Shown here in pieces: positions 9,842-19,671 of a DNA stretch of 48,239 nucleotides. Below the pieces are notes generated by a model. That model was not told the DNA's origin. It saw nothing but the letters and a program-made list of their open reading frames with translations, and did no database searches. How positions within the stretch are numbered: position 1 is the stretch's first letter; every line of letters begins with the position of its first letter. This DNA is from UBA1794 sp964439955 (lineage in GTDB: Bacteria > Bacteroidota > Bacteroidia > Bacteroidales > Bacteroidaceae): contig CAYTPX010000015.1 of NCBI GenBank assembly GCA_964439955.1, positions 1-48,239 of the forward strand, written 5' to 3'. The translations under genes were made by a program, and so were the position numbers.

Positions 9842-12800
9842 ATGTTCAAAACAAAACTTTTTTCCCTGCTCTGTCTCCTGGTATTCTGTAGCAGTCCGGG
9901 CAAAGCCCAAGACTACATCCCGCAGATAGGGGACACAATCGCGTCCGAGGAAGGTGTCTTCATCGTAAGTGGAGAAAACCTGATTGCCAATCCCCAGTTC
10001 GACGACGGTTTCGACAACTGGACTGCCGGAGACGGCGCGCCGCTTTCCGAAACTTACTTTACCATAGTCGCCGACGGAGGGCCTGACGGGTCGCCATGCC
10101 TCAAATCGCTCAGCTCGGCCGGAAGCGCCACAGCCCAATCCGTCAAGACCGGATGGGCGCTTACTTTGGGCAAGACCTATCTTTTCAGTTGCTGGGCCAT
10201 GCGTGAAAGCTTGACCAATGCACAATACAGCCGCCTCTATTTGAGCGACACGCAGACTGGCACGAACGAGGAGATTGCCACACTCACTTACGAGGCCAAC
10301 ACGTGGGTACAGACGCAAATCATCTTCACCGCCGACCGGCAATACCTTGTGGCCAACTTCGGCTGGCTCGGCGGCCCCACCAGCTTCGACTGCTTCTTCT
10401 TGGGCGAAGTGGAGGCTTCTTCCGAATTGTTCACCGATAACCTCGTGGCATCCATCCAATCGGCCGAAGAACTCTTGGCCACCACCGCAGAGGGGACCGA
10501 AAGGGGGCAATACAGTACGGAGGTGCGCAATGCCCTGCAAGAGGCCATCGACACGGCAGAAGGAATCTTGGGGTCGGCTACCACCCAGCAGGAAATCAAT
10601 GACGCGAACACAACCCTCCAGGCTGCCATGGCCACTTATGAGGAAGACGTGAACCCGCCCTTCGTCATAGGAGAAATGTACACATTCACCAACTTGGCCA
10701 CAAACGGGGAACTCTACCTCTCCACAGGTGGCGGGACCGTGATGATTATCGAAAATACAGAGAGCAACGATATGGTGTTTACCTTCGAACCTGCCGCGGA
10801 GGACGCACCCGCCAAGGGATATTACATCAAGGACCTTGACGGGAACTATATTTACCGCAGCGGGACATGGAATACCCTATCTTCGGCCACGGCAGACCTC
10901 AATGATGCCAATTCCATTTTCCAGATTGTGGACTACGGCACTTTTGTGCAGATCAAAAACATGGGCAGCGGCTCTGTGCTCGGCCCTGACGAGACTACCC
11001 CGGGGGCAGCCGTCTATTCCAACAAGAACGGGTTGTCGAGCATATATTGCTGGGTTCTTGAGGAATACGTGCCTGTGGACGAACGCGACGACAAGTATTA
11101 CTTCGAGAAAGCGCTGGCTTCCGCGCAATCCACCTACAATGCGATTGATCCCACCCTGTGCGGGACAGGCGCTTTCATGATTTCGTCCGATGCGTATGAC
11201 GCATTTGGCAACGCCCTCGAAGAAGCCCAAGGGATGGCTGATTACGTGGCAGCCCGAGAACTCATAGAGGCGGCCGTGGCAGAATTCGAGGCCAACATGA
11301 TTAATCCCGCCGTGGAGGGCATGGACTACCGTATCATCCACTCTTCTGAACTGACCCTGTACCATGAGGAAGGCAGCACCCAACCTATTCTGGCTGCTAC
11401 CGACGAAACTACCCGCCAGAGTTACGTCTTTGAGACAACCGACGTGTCGGGTACATATTATATTAAGAACCTGAATACCGGAAGCTATTTGGCCAAGAGT
11501 ACACTCAGCACATGGGACACGCAGTGGCTTGAAACGCCCGAAGGTGACGAGGCCAAGTGGTCCATCCGCATAATTGGGGAGAAGTCCTACTCCATACAGA
11601 ATCTTGCAGGGCAAGGATACCTCGGGACCGACGCGACTACCGACGGGGCCTTTGTTTACTGCGATAAGTCGGCGAGCGCCACCAACTCCCAATGGAACGT
11701 GAGCGACGGGTCGGACGAAATCACGCTTGATTGGACCGACTTCAACGACGCATTGGCGCAAGCGCAGGAGTTCTATGAAGGAATGGTCGAGGGCTACGAC
11801 GTGGGCGAATACTTCGATTCCGACATACAAGACTTTGCCGGTGTCATGACGCAGGCGCAAACCGATGCCCGGAACGCTAGGGATCAGGAGACCCTCGACG
11901 CCGTGGCCGAACAGTTACTGGCCGACATCGGAATCTACAAGGGGAAGGCGCACACCGAATCCGTGGCCGATGAGTATCTCGCGCGCCTCGTCGAAGAATG
12001 CCAGGCCGAGCACGACGCAGCTGTCGTGGGCATTGAGAAGGGTAATTATACGGAAGAGGCCAAGTCCGCTTTCCAAGAGGCCATTGACGCGGCCAAAGAG
12101 GCCACCGACTATGAAGACGGGATTACCAAGCTGCTTGCCGCGCGCGAAACTTTCCGCGAGAGCGTGCAGACCGTAGACCGTGCGGCGCTCAAGGCCGAAA
12201 TCGAAGCCGATGAGGAAAGGGCCAATTCAGCCGTGGCCGGCAACTTTGACGGGCAATATCCTGCCGAGGCCATCGAAACTTTCAAGGCGGCCATCGCTGT
12301 TGCCCAAGAGGGGTACGACAATGTAGCAGCCACGCAGGAAGACATTGACGCTATCTTGCAAGTCTTGCAAGCCGCCGCGCAGGAATTTGCCAACTCCGTG
12401 GTAGTCATCGACTTTTCTTCCCTCAGAAATGCCATTTCCGATGCTACGCAGGCCATTGCCGATGCCGAACCGGAAAGGGGTGAAGGGCCGGGCAAATACC
12501 CTGAAAGCGCATTCAGCTCTTTGCAGGGCAGCATCGATGCCGCACAAGCTATCGTAGGGAGCAAGGAAGTAGGCCAGCAGGCTGTAGACGACCAAACCGC
12601 AGAACTGGAAGAAGCTACCCTTACTTTCCTCGCTTCACGTGTACCCAATGATTACAGCGAACTGGAAGCCCTCCTCGAAGCTGCCGAGAAGCTCTATGCC
12701 GAGGTTACTGAAAACATCTGGATCAGCGCGGGCGATAAAGAAATACTTGCCGAGAGCATCGAGAAGGGAAGGGCGGCGATGGAGGTGACCGACCAAGACG

Positions 12801-13090
12801 AGATTGACAAGGTTTGCAAGATCCTGAAGCGCGATATAGAGTTGTTTACCACCATCACGGGTATTACTTACATTACCGAAAGCGGTATTTCCCAATCCAT
12901 AGAGAATGGAGTGCTCAGCTTGCAAGGGATTCCGGCAGGTACCCAAGTAGCCGTATTCTCCCTGAATGGCATTTGCGTCGCTACTTCTTCTGGTGCTTCT
13001 TCATTCCAAGTGTCTCTGCCGCAAGGACTGTATATCGTAACTGTCAGCAACGGCAAGGAAAGGATTTCCATCCGGGTTGTGGTTGATTGA
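9842..13090 (+). CDS. Secreted FIVAR / ricin-like multidomain protein with C-terminal sorting-type tail
   Basis: A 1082-residue exported protein. Signal peptide 1-22 (ends KAQ); a galactose-binding/CBM-like beta domain at ~40-195 opening NLIANPQFDDGFDNW; two ricin-like trefoil regions (~275-405, ~490-620) with repeated YYIK[DN]L and Q-W type motifs; helical FIVAR-type repeats at ~200-265, 415-490 and 630-1000 (pattern Y..E....FQEAI..A); and a C-terminal beta tail (~1003-1082) with GLYIVTVSNGKERISIRVVV. No catalytic domain is recognised, so a surface binding or scaffold role is inferred. An upstream in-frame ATG at 9722 preceded by GGAGG would add 40 residues before the signal peptide; 9842 is preferred because the signal peptide begins there. 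It is the first gene divergent from the regulator. Confidence 0.8.
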   Translation: MFKTKLFSLLCLLVFCSSPGKAQDYIPQIGDTIASEEGVFIVSGENLIANPQFDDGFDNWTAGDGAPLSETYFTIVADGGPDGSPCLKSLSSAGSATAQSVKTGWALTLGKTYLFSCWAMRESLTNAQYSRLYLSDTQTGTNEEIATLTYEANTWVQTQIIFTADRQYLVANFGWLGGPTSFDCFFLGEVEASSELFTDNLVASIQSAEELLATTAEGTERGQYSTEVRNALQEAIDTAEGILGSATTQQEINDANTTLQAAMATYEEDVNPPFVIGEMYTFTNLATNGELYLSTGGGTVMIIENTESNDMVFTFEPAAEDAPAKGYYIKDLDGNYIYRSGTWNTLSSATADLNDANSIFQIVDYGTFVQIKNMGSGSVLGPDETTPGAAVYSNKNGLSSIYCWVLEEYVPVDERDDKYYFEKALASAQSTYNAIDPTLCGTGAFMISSDAYDAFGNALEEAQGMADYVAARELIEAAVAEFEANMINPAVEGMDYRIIHSSELTLYHEEGSTQPILAATDETTRQSYVFETTDVSGTYYIKNLNTGSYLAKSTLSTWDTQWLETPEGDEAKWSIRIIGEKSYSIQNLAGQGYLGTDATTDGAFVYCDKSASATNSQWNVSDGSDEITLDWTDFNDALAQAQEFYEGMVEGYDVGEYFDSDIQDFAGVMTQAQTDARNARDQETLDAVAEQLLADIGIYKGKAHTESVADEYLARLVEECQAEHDAAVVGIEKGNYTEEAKSAFQEAIDAAKEATDYEDGITKLLAARETFRESVQTVDRAALKAEIEADEERANSAVAGNFDGQYPAEAIETFKAAIAVAQEGYDNVAATQEDIDAILQVLQAAAQEFANSVVVIDFSSLRNAISDATQAIADAEPERGEGPGKYPESAFSSLQGSIDAAQAIVGSKEVGQQAVDDQTAELEEATLTFLASRVPNDYSELEALLEAAEKLYAEVTENIWISAGDKEILAESIEKGRAAMEVTDQDEIDKVCKILKRDIELFTTITGITYITESGISQSIENGVLSLQGIPAGTQVAVFSLNGICVATSSGASSFQVSLPQGLYIVTVSNGKERISIRVVVD

Positions 13091-13115
13091 TAATACCACA
13101 AGGGATGCATGATAC

Positions 13116-13156
13116 CCGGGCTATCCGCATTTGCGCGGATAGCCCGGATTGTTTTT
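13116..13156 (+). terminator. Intrinsic terminator after the FIVAR/ricin-like gene
   Basis: A perfect 13-base-pair stem (CCGGGCTATCCGC with GCGGATAGCCCGG), loop of 6, followed by ATTGTTTTT. It lies 26 bases after the stop codon, so the next gene needs its own promoter. Confidence 0.85.
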
Positions 13157-13530
13157 CCTACGGGCATCGCCTTGCGGGCATGACGTTGGCCGGGGAAGGG
13201 AGGGGAGTGTATGGCATCCCTCATTACATATGTAGGGGGGGAAGTTGGGCAGAAAGCCGGGATGGGAAGGTGGTTATTGGCGTTTCCCTGTTTGGGAGTT
13301 CTTCCACCGGACAATAGGAAACACAGTTTTCTTCTGTTCTTCGGTATATCCGGTGTAGTATGTCCGGTTTTTAGGTGGCATGAGGGGAGGATTCATTCAT
13401 TTTAGGGGGAATTTTCGTGATTACGTCTTTTTCATGGTTGATTACTGAATTTTCTTCTGTTCTTTGGGTCGCGAACGGCTAAATTTGTATTATCCCGAAA
13501 AAAAGGAAAGATAAATCTGGAAAAAGTAAG
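13157..13530. other. Intergenic regulatory region before the GH128-like gene
   Basis: 374 bases without a gene. It contains two exact copies of TTTTCTTCTGTTCTT (13327-13341 and 13450-13464) and a TAnnTTTG box (13480-13487). No RNA gene is recognised. Confidence 0.45.
13480..13487 (+). promoter_or_regulatory. -7 promoter box for the GH128-like operon
   Basis: TAAATTTG matches TAnnTTTG, 43 bases before ATG 13531. The -33 position is overlapped by the second 15-base repeat copy (13450-13464), which may be an activator site. Confidence 0.55.
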
Positions 13531-16344
13531 ATGAAAGGAAACATGACCCTTATTTCACAATCTTTCTTGCGGCTGCGTTTATGCGGACTGGTATTGTGCT
13601 CTCTTTGCCAAGGACTATTTATTATTCCGCTTCTCTCGGCTCGCGAGGTGGAAACCTTGAATAGCTTGACGGTTTCACGCGAACTGGATACGGCCATCGA
13701 CTTACACCTTTCTTCGGCTGATGACCCGTTGGCTGAAGGAGTGAAAGTGGAGCTTTCCTCTGAAGACGCTTGGGTGTTTTTCGACCAGATGAAGCCCAAT
13801 GATGTATTGGAAAAATATAGTGATCAGATTCTGGTAGGTGGACGGCCATTTGTGCCTGGGGAAAACGGTCGGGTGGGCATATACCTCCATGGGTCGGTGG
13901 TCATGCCCCACGGGGCAGACTTCCATCCGCTGAAGGTCTATACCGAACCCCAGTTCGGCGGGGAGTGCGGGCAGATGGCTTGCAACTTTTACTATACCAA
14001 CCATCCCTCGGAATATTTTCCGGAACGCTTGGTGCAAACGTTGCCCCAGGATAATAACATCCGTTCCTTTGTATTAAAGCGTGGATACATGGCCACGTTT
14101 GCCAATGACGGCGACGGTATGGGTTATAGCCGCGTGTTTGTGGCTGATACTGCCGACTTGTTTATGCCTGTTATGCCCGGTGAGCTGGATGGGAAGGCAT
14201 CATACGTGAGGGTTATGAAATGGAACTATGTATCGAAAAAAGGCTGGGCCGGATCGGTATGGGAAGAAATGCCCGAAGGGCTAAAGTATGTAGGCGAGCA
14301 GTGCGATTTTACTAATAGTACTTGGTTCTACAATTGGAGTGCATCGACCGAATGGACTACCAATCCGAATGCCCATTCGAAAAGTTATAACCAAGAGTTC
14401 GTGCCTGAGAAATGGGGTGCCGGGGGAGACCCACAGGAATTTTATACATTGGAAGATGTTTCCCACCTGATGGGATATAACGAACCGGATCATGAGGAAC
14501 AGTCGAACGTATCGGTAGAAACGGCTATCGAGGAATGGCCTATCCTCCAGAAAACCGGATTGCGCCTCGGATCACCTGCCACAACCGATTTCAATTGGCT
14601 TTACGACTTCATGTCGGAGGCCAAGAAACAGAACTACCGCGTGGACTATGTCGTGATACATGCCTATTGGGGAGGGTTGAGCGGAGCGGATTGGTACGAT
14701 AAGCTGAAAGAAGTACACCAAAAAACTGGCCGCCCTTTGTGGATCAAAGAATGGAACAATGGAGCCAATTGGACAACGGAAGACTGGCCTTCTGGCATGG
14801 AAGCACAGTACGAAAAGCAACTGCGCGACTTGAAAAGCATCCTCATGGTGATGGATACGGCCTCTTTCATCGAGCGGTATTCAATCTACAACTGGGTGGA
14901 GGACAAGCGGATGATTATTTCGAGTGATGCAGAACTGACTCCGGCAGGAGAGTATTATGCGAATAATCGGCCCGGATATTTTTTCAATAGCGAAAAAGAA
15001 GTGATTCCGACATGGACGGTACGCACTTCACCGCAGTTGGAGCCCGTAATGCTGGACGATGAGAACCAGATCAATCTGGCTTGGGATGATGAAAACGTGG
15101 AACTCGTAGATTCCTATACAATCGAGCAGAGCATTGACGATAAAAACTATGAACTGATAGCTGAGGCGGAAAGCGGAGATACGAGTATATGCTTCCCACT
15201 CGAAATACCGCAAGATGCCGAACAACTTTATTTTAGGATCACTTCAAATACATTATATGGGAATCCGAATCCTTCGGACGGGGTCGATCTCCGCCTGTTC
15301 GACAACCAAATGTCCTTGCCTTATGTCTCGGAATTGCTACTTTCGGAGAAATGGTCTTCGGCATGTTTCCTGAATCGCTATGAAGAAGCGCCCGTGGCAA
15401 TTCTTGGTGTGCCTACCTACCGCAACAAGATGCCTTTAAGCAGCCGAATCACGGGGTTAATGGCTAATACCTGCTTATTTAAGCTCCATACATGGGACTA
15501 TCAACTTGATCCCGAATTTTACCGTCCCGATACGCTCGCTTTTATGAGCCTGAGTCCGGGGCGGTACGATTGGGGCGGGATAGAAGCTGAAGCAGCATTC
15601 ATAGAGGCGGTGGGGACGGAATGGAAAAATGTGGAATTCTCCGAGCCCTTCACTCAAACCCCTGTCGTGTTCCCTACCCAGGTATCTAACAATACGGCTT
15701 CTGCTACTTCCGTCCGCATTTGCCGGGTTACAGAAAAGGGATTCGATGTGTGTCTCCGATATGAGGGAGCTGTGTGTCCGGTGGACGTTTCCGAAAAAGT
15801 AGCTATCCTTGCCGTAGAACCGGGTAGTGGCTCATTGGGTGAATACCACCTAAAAGTAGGATTGACCCCTGAAGCATCTGTGGGTGATAACCTGTCGAAT
15901 GGATATACCATAGAGTACGGGATGGATTTTTCCGGGATGCCCATGCTATATGCTGCCATGCAAACGGAAGAAGATACCATCACTTCCGTGTTGCGCATCA
16001 AAAGCCGCAATACGTTTTCTGCCACTATTTTCAAAGACCGTGAGACATCTGTCGCGCGCGAGCGGGTGCAACCCGAACAAGTCGGTTGGATGGTCGTAGG
16101 CCATGTAGTGCCGACATCGATCACCCCAATCAAGGAGGATGCCGATTATTATTATTCCTACACGACCAAAACTCTTGGACGGTTTTCAGGTTCCGCCTTT
16201 TCCAATGTTAGAATCTTGAATGTACAAGGGATGGAAGTACTGAATGTTTCTCATGAAAGTGTCGTGGATTTGTCCGGTCTTGTGCAAGGGATGTACATAA
16301 TTTACATAGACAACTCTGATATTCTAAAAATCATCATCTATTAA
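13531..16344 (+). CDS. GH128-like glycosyl hydrolase (Glyco_hydro_cc) with C-terminal sorting-type tail
   Basis: A 937-residue exported protein. An N-terminal hydrophobic segment (about 14-36) acts as signal peptide and a beta-rich region follows at ~40-225. The catalytic domain (~230-490) resembles the Asl1-like/Glyco_hydro_cc TIM barrel of family GH128, whose characterised members are mostly endo-beta-1,3-glucanases. The proposed acid/base Glu318 lies in MGYNEPD and the nucleophile Glu407 in WIKEWNN; VIHAYWGG and the YNW motif fit the barrel ends. An Ig/FN3-like domain follows (~500-600), then ~250 residues of unrecognised beta structure and a tail (~865-937) ending QGMYIIYIDNSDILKIII. The next gene starts 11 bases later, so they form an operon. 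Substrate specificity is inferred only from the fold. Confidence 0.78.
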   Translation: MKGNMTLISQSFLRLRLCGLVLCSLCQGLFIIPLLSAREVETLNSLTVSRELDTAIDLHLSSADDPLAEGVKVELSSEDAWVFFDQMKPNDVLEKYSDQILVGGRPFVPGENGRVGIYLHGSVVMPHGADFHPLKVYTEPQFGGECGQMACNFYYTNHPSEYFPERLVQTLPQDNNIRSFVLKRGYMATFANDGDGMGYSRVFVADTADLFMPVMPGELDGKASYVRVMKWNYVSKKGWAGSVWEEMPEGLKYVGEQCDFTNSTWFYNWSASTEWTTNPNAHSKSYNQEFVPEKWGAGGDPQEFYTLEDVSHLMGYNEPDHEEQSNVSVETAIEEWPILQKTGLRLGSPATTDFNWLYDFMSEAKKQNYRVDYVVIHAYWGGLSGADWYDKLKEVHQKTGRPLWIKEWNNGANWTTEDWPSGMEAQYEKQLRDLKSILMVMDTASFIERYSIYNWVEDKRMIISSDAELTPAGEYYANNRPGYFFNSEKEVIPTWTVRTSPQLEPVMLDDENQINLAWDDENVELVDSYTIEQSIDDKNYELIAEAESGDTSICFPLEIPQDAEQLYFRITSNTLYGNPNPSDGVDLRLFDNQMSLPYVSELLLSEKWSSACFLNRYEEAPVAILGVPTYRNKMPLSSRITGLMANTCLFKLHTWDYQLDPEFYRPDTLAFMSLSPGRYDWGGIEAEAAFIEAVGTEWKNVEFSEPFTQTPVVFPTQVSNNTASATSVRICRVTEKGFDVCLRYEGAVCPVDVSEKVAILAVEPGSGSLGEYHLKVGLTPEASVGDNLSNGYTIEYGMDFSGMPMLYAAMQTEEDTITSVLRIKSRNTFSATIFKDRETSVARERVQPEQVGWMVVGHVVPTSITPIKEDADYYYSYTTKTLGRFSGSAFSNVRILNVQGMEVLNVSHESVVDLSGLVQGMYIIYIDNSDILKIIIY

Positions 16345-16355
16345 AAACAAGAGGT

Positions 16356-19300
16356 ATGAAAAAGAAAACTCTGACAGTATCGCTTTTTAGTCTATTATTT
16401 GGGCTGAACTGCATGGGGACTTCTACTTTTGCCTCCGACATCGGCGATGGCGAACTTCTGACCATCAAAATGTCTGCGGCAAATTTGAGTAGCCAGAATG
16501 CTTCCTCTGTTTCTGAGCTGAGGTTCAATGGTACGGGAACGAGCGAACGCCTGATTGTTTCCACTTACGATTTGATACAAGACGTAACGCTGAAGACGAC
16601 TACCGGTTTTAAGGTTTACCCGGAAACCATCCCGGCAGGGGCCGAGCAGGTGGAAGTCACCGTTACATATACATCGTATCTGAGTAACCATGAAGGCAAC
16701 TTGATTCTTCGTAGTGGTGATGTGCGCAACTATGTTCGCCTGATCGGCGAAGGCACGCCTCTTCCGACCAAGGACCTTTCCGCCTCTCCGGTTTACGCCG
16801 GCGGGACGGATGGGGAGATGGAGTTCGACGGGTTCTCGCCCGGGGATGACGGCTACACCGTGGAGTTCCGCGTCAGGACGGACGGCGAAGGGAAGGACTT
16901 CTACCCGTACGCGGTGACGGAGGACGGGACGGGCTTCAAGGGGTACGTCACCTCCAGCACGGTTGGGCTCTACAACAGCACCTACCAGGGGGACGGCGGC
17001 AAGCTGAGCAACCCCTCGAACGGGGGCACTTTCTACAACACGGACGGACTGTACCACACCTACCGTTACGCGGTCACCCCGGACTCCCGCGTCTTCGTGT
17101 ACCGTGACGGGATCGCCATCGACACGCTCCGCACGGCGGACTTCGCGCTGCAGCCCGAGTGGTCCGTGGAGAACGGGGACGTGGTGGAGAACCTGCTGAA
17201 GAACGGGGACTTCGAGGGCGAGTGGGACTACAGCGCGAGCCGCGGTATCGTCACGCGCATCGAGGGTTGGACGGTCTACCCCTATGACCAGTACAACTCC
17301 ACCCAGGAGATCGTCTCCGAGGAGCGCAGCAACGAGGTCGACCAGGACAACCACGTGCTCTCCATCGACCGCTACATGTGGAACGCCGGCTGGGCCGCCG
17401 CCGAGATCTCCCAGATCGTGGACGTCGCCCCCAACGAGGTGTACGGTTTCTCGGCCTTGGCCAAGGGCGGGATCAAGTCGGACGGCACGCAGCTGGGCTC
17501 CATCCGCATTTACGACCTCCAGAACGACGACAACCAGGAGGTCATCCCCGTGACGAGCGACAGCTACCAGACGTACGCCTGCGACTTCGAGACGCGCGCC
17601 ACCACGAAGCAGGTCCGCGTGGTCTTCTACCTCGAGCGTGACTCTTGGGGTGCGAGCATCAGCAGCATGGAGGTGGACGACGCGAAGCTCACCGGCGTCT
17701 CTCGCAACGTGGCGCAGGCCGTCGGCTTCCAGAACGATGGCGCCGACGTTGCCTACTTCAGCTTCGACGCCACGGGCGCATATGCCCCCGCCATGGCTTC
17801 GCTGTCGGCCTCCTCGGACAGCCTCACCATATCGGGCACGGGTTCCACCGCGACCTTCACTGTGGACGCCTCCAACCTGGAGAACCCCATCACGCTCAAG
17901 GCCACGAGCGGCTTCGCGGTCAGCCCGACCACCTTGGACGCTGGCGCCCGTGATGCGGTGGTGACCGTCACGAACCTGACGACCCTTGCAAGGAACGAGG
18001 GTCAGGTGATCCTGCGCAGCGGGGACATGCGCTGCTACGTCCATGTGACGGGCCTCGGCACGGAGCTCCCGACCAAGGACCTTTCCGCCTCTCCGGTTTA
18101 CGCTGGCGGGACGGATGGGGAGATGGAGTTCGACGGGTTCTCGCCCGGGGATGACGGCTNNNNNNNNNNNNNNNNNNNNNNNNNNNNNNNNNNNNNNNNN
18201 NNNNNNNNNNNNNNNNNNNNNNNNNNNNNNNNNNNNNNNNNNNNNNNNNNNNNNNNNNNGGCGGGACGGATGGGGAGATGGAGTTCGACGGGTTCTCGCC
18301 CGGGGATGACGGCTACACCGTGGAGTTCCGCGTCAGGACGGACGGCGAAGGGAAGGACTTCTACCCGTACGCGGTGACGGAGGACGGGACGGGCTTCAAG
18401 GGGTACGTCACCTCCAGCACGGTTGGGCTCTACAACAGCACCTACCAGGGGGACGGCGGCAAGCTGAGCAACCCCTCGAACGGGGGCACTTTCTACAACA
18501 CGGACGGACTGTACCACACCTACCGTTACGCGGTCACCCCGGACTCCCGCGTCTTCGTGTACCGTGACGGGATCGCCATCGACACGCTCCGCACGGCGGA
18601 CTTCGCGCTGCAGCCCGAGTGGTCCGTGGAGAACGGGGACGTGGTGGAGAACCTGCTGAAGAACGGGGACTTCGAGGGCGAGTGGGACTACAGCGCGAGC
18701 CGCGGTATCGTCACGCGCATCGAGGGTTGGACGGTCTACCCCTATGACCAGTACAACTCCACCCAGGAGATCGTCTCCGAGGAGCGCAGCAACGAGGTCG
18801 ACCAGGACAACCACGTGCTCTCCATCGACCGCTACATGTGGAACGCCGGCTGGGCCGCCGCCGAGATCTCCCAGATCGTGGACGTCGCCCCCAACGAGGT
18901 GTACGGTTTCTCGGCCTTGGCCAAGGGCGGGATCAAGTCGGACGGCACGCAGCTGGGCTCCATCCGCATTTACGACCTCCAGAACGACGACAACCAGGAG
19001 GTCATCCCCGTGACGAGCGACAGCTACCAGACGTACGCCTGCGACTTCGAGACGCGCGCCACCACGAAGCAGGTCCGCGTGGTCTTCTACCTCGAGCGTG
19101 ACTCTTGGGGTGCGAGCATCAGCAGCATGGAGGTGGACGACGCGAAGCTCCGTGGATACAAACGCGTATTGGAACAGCAAATCGGCTTCCAGAGCGAGGG
19201 CGCTGACATTGCTTATTTCCACTTCGACAACACGGGGGCGTACGCACCTTCCTTCCCCAGCCTGATGGTAGAAGAGTTTACCGCTATTGAAGACGTGCAG

Positions 19301-19528
19301 GCCGAGGGGAACAGTAGCGGCCTTCAAGCCTTCATCAACGATGGAATGCTCTTGCTCAATAATGTGGAGGAACATGCTTCCGTGATGATCTATACTACGA
19401 ATGGAATTCTTGTGGCAGCTATTCCGGACTACATTCCTGATACCGGCATTGCCCTTCCCGGGCAAGGTATCTACATCGTGCTGGTTGTAGATGGCGGAAA
19501 ACGCCAGACTGCGAAAGTTATTTATTGA
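16356..19528 (+). CDS. Secreted LamG/CBM-like repeat protein, interrupted by an assembly gap
   Basis: Signal peptide 1-26 (ends TFA), then a BACON/Ig-like domain (~35-130, strand pattern LILRSGDVRNYVRLIG). Next is a concanavalin A/laminin-G-like domain (TVEFRVRTDGEGKDFYPY...), then a CBM-like beta domain opening NLLKNGDFEGEWDYS and ending MEVDDAKL. A second Ig-like domain (LRSGDMRCYVHVTGLG) precedes a second copy of the LamG-CBM module. The protein ends with a sorting-type tail (GQGIYIVLVVDGG...AKVIY). The 100-N run at 18160-18259 breaks the frame. Deleting the N run plus the duplicated 55 bases after it (18160-18314) restores one open frame of 1005 residues from 16356 to 19528. No catalytic domain is recognised; a carbohydrate-binding role is inferred. 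The module is much richer in G/C-ending codons than the flanks. Confidence 0.75.
16800..17690 (+). repeat. Internal 891-base repeat, first copy
   Basis: Identical by eye to 18260-19150 (constant offset 1460). It starts right after a C/T difference (16799 versus 18104) and ends where the sequence changes abruptly after GCGAAGCTC. It encodes the LamG-CBM module. Confidence 0.85.
18160..18259. other. Assembly gap (100 N)
   Basis: Exactly 100 undetermined bases, a default gap size. The 55 bases before it (18105-18159) equal the first 55 bases after it (18260-18314). Confidence 0.95.
18260..19150 (+). repeat. Internal 891-base repeat, second copy
   Basis: Identical by eye to 16800-17690. After position 19150 the code switches from G/C-ending codons to the ordinary codon use of the neighbours. 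Confidence 0.85.
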
Positions 19529-19557
19529 TTAACGAACTTAGAGGAGGCCGCTTTTTT

Positions 19558-19565
19558 CTATCTTT
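19558..19565 (+). promoter_or_regulatory. -7 promoter box for the GH43 gene
   Basis: TATCTTTG matches TAnnTTTG, 106 bases before ATG 19672. It would give a leader carrying repeat copy C. A short GGAAG...CTTCC hairpin with a T run follows at once (19568-19590), which could attenuate transcription. Confidence 0.5.
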
Positions 19566-19602
19566 GCCGGAAGAAAACGGCTTCCTTTTTTCTACATAAA
19601 GA

Positions 19603-19635
19603 AACATGCGGGTCTTTTCTTGAAAACATGCAACG
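19603..19635 (+). repeat. Dispersed intergenic repeat, copy C (in the leader of the GH43 gene)
   Basis: A 33-base element running from ACATGCGGGTC to ATGCAACGC, 28/33 identical to copy B (9676-9708). It ends 36 bases before the GH43 start codon. Confidence 0.55.
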
Positions 19636-19671
19636 CAAGTAAGGAAAAACCTCCCAAAAAAGATGTGACAG

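Noticed and set aside
16395..18044. Long minus-strand open frame of 549 codons opposite the LamG/CBM gene, and a similar one at 18098-19465
   Set aside because: They are shadows of the GC-rich repeat on the other strand, made of V/A/G/R/D-rich sequence without any domain, and they repeat with the module.
16800..19150. Tandem repeats considered as CRISPR or phage-like array
   Set aside because: The repeat unit is ~0.9 kb, in frame and coding; no short repeat-spacer pattern occurs anywhere in the window.
19566..19592. Hairpin GGAAG/CTTCC followed by a T run after the LamG/CBM gene, considered as a terminator
   Set aside because: The stem is only 5 base pairs and lies just downstream of the GH43 promoter box; mentioned as a possible attenuator but not listed as a terminator.
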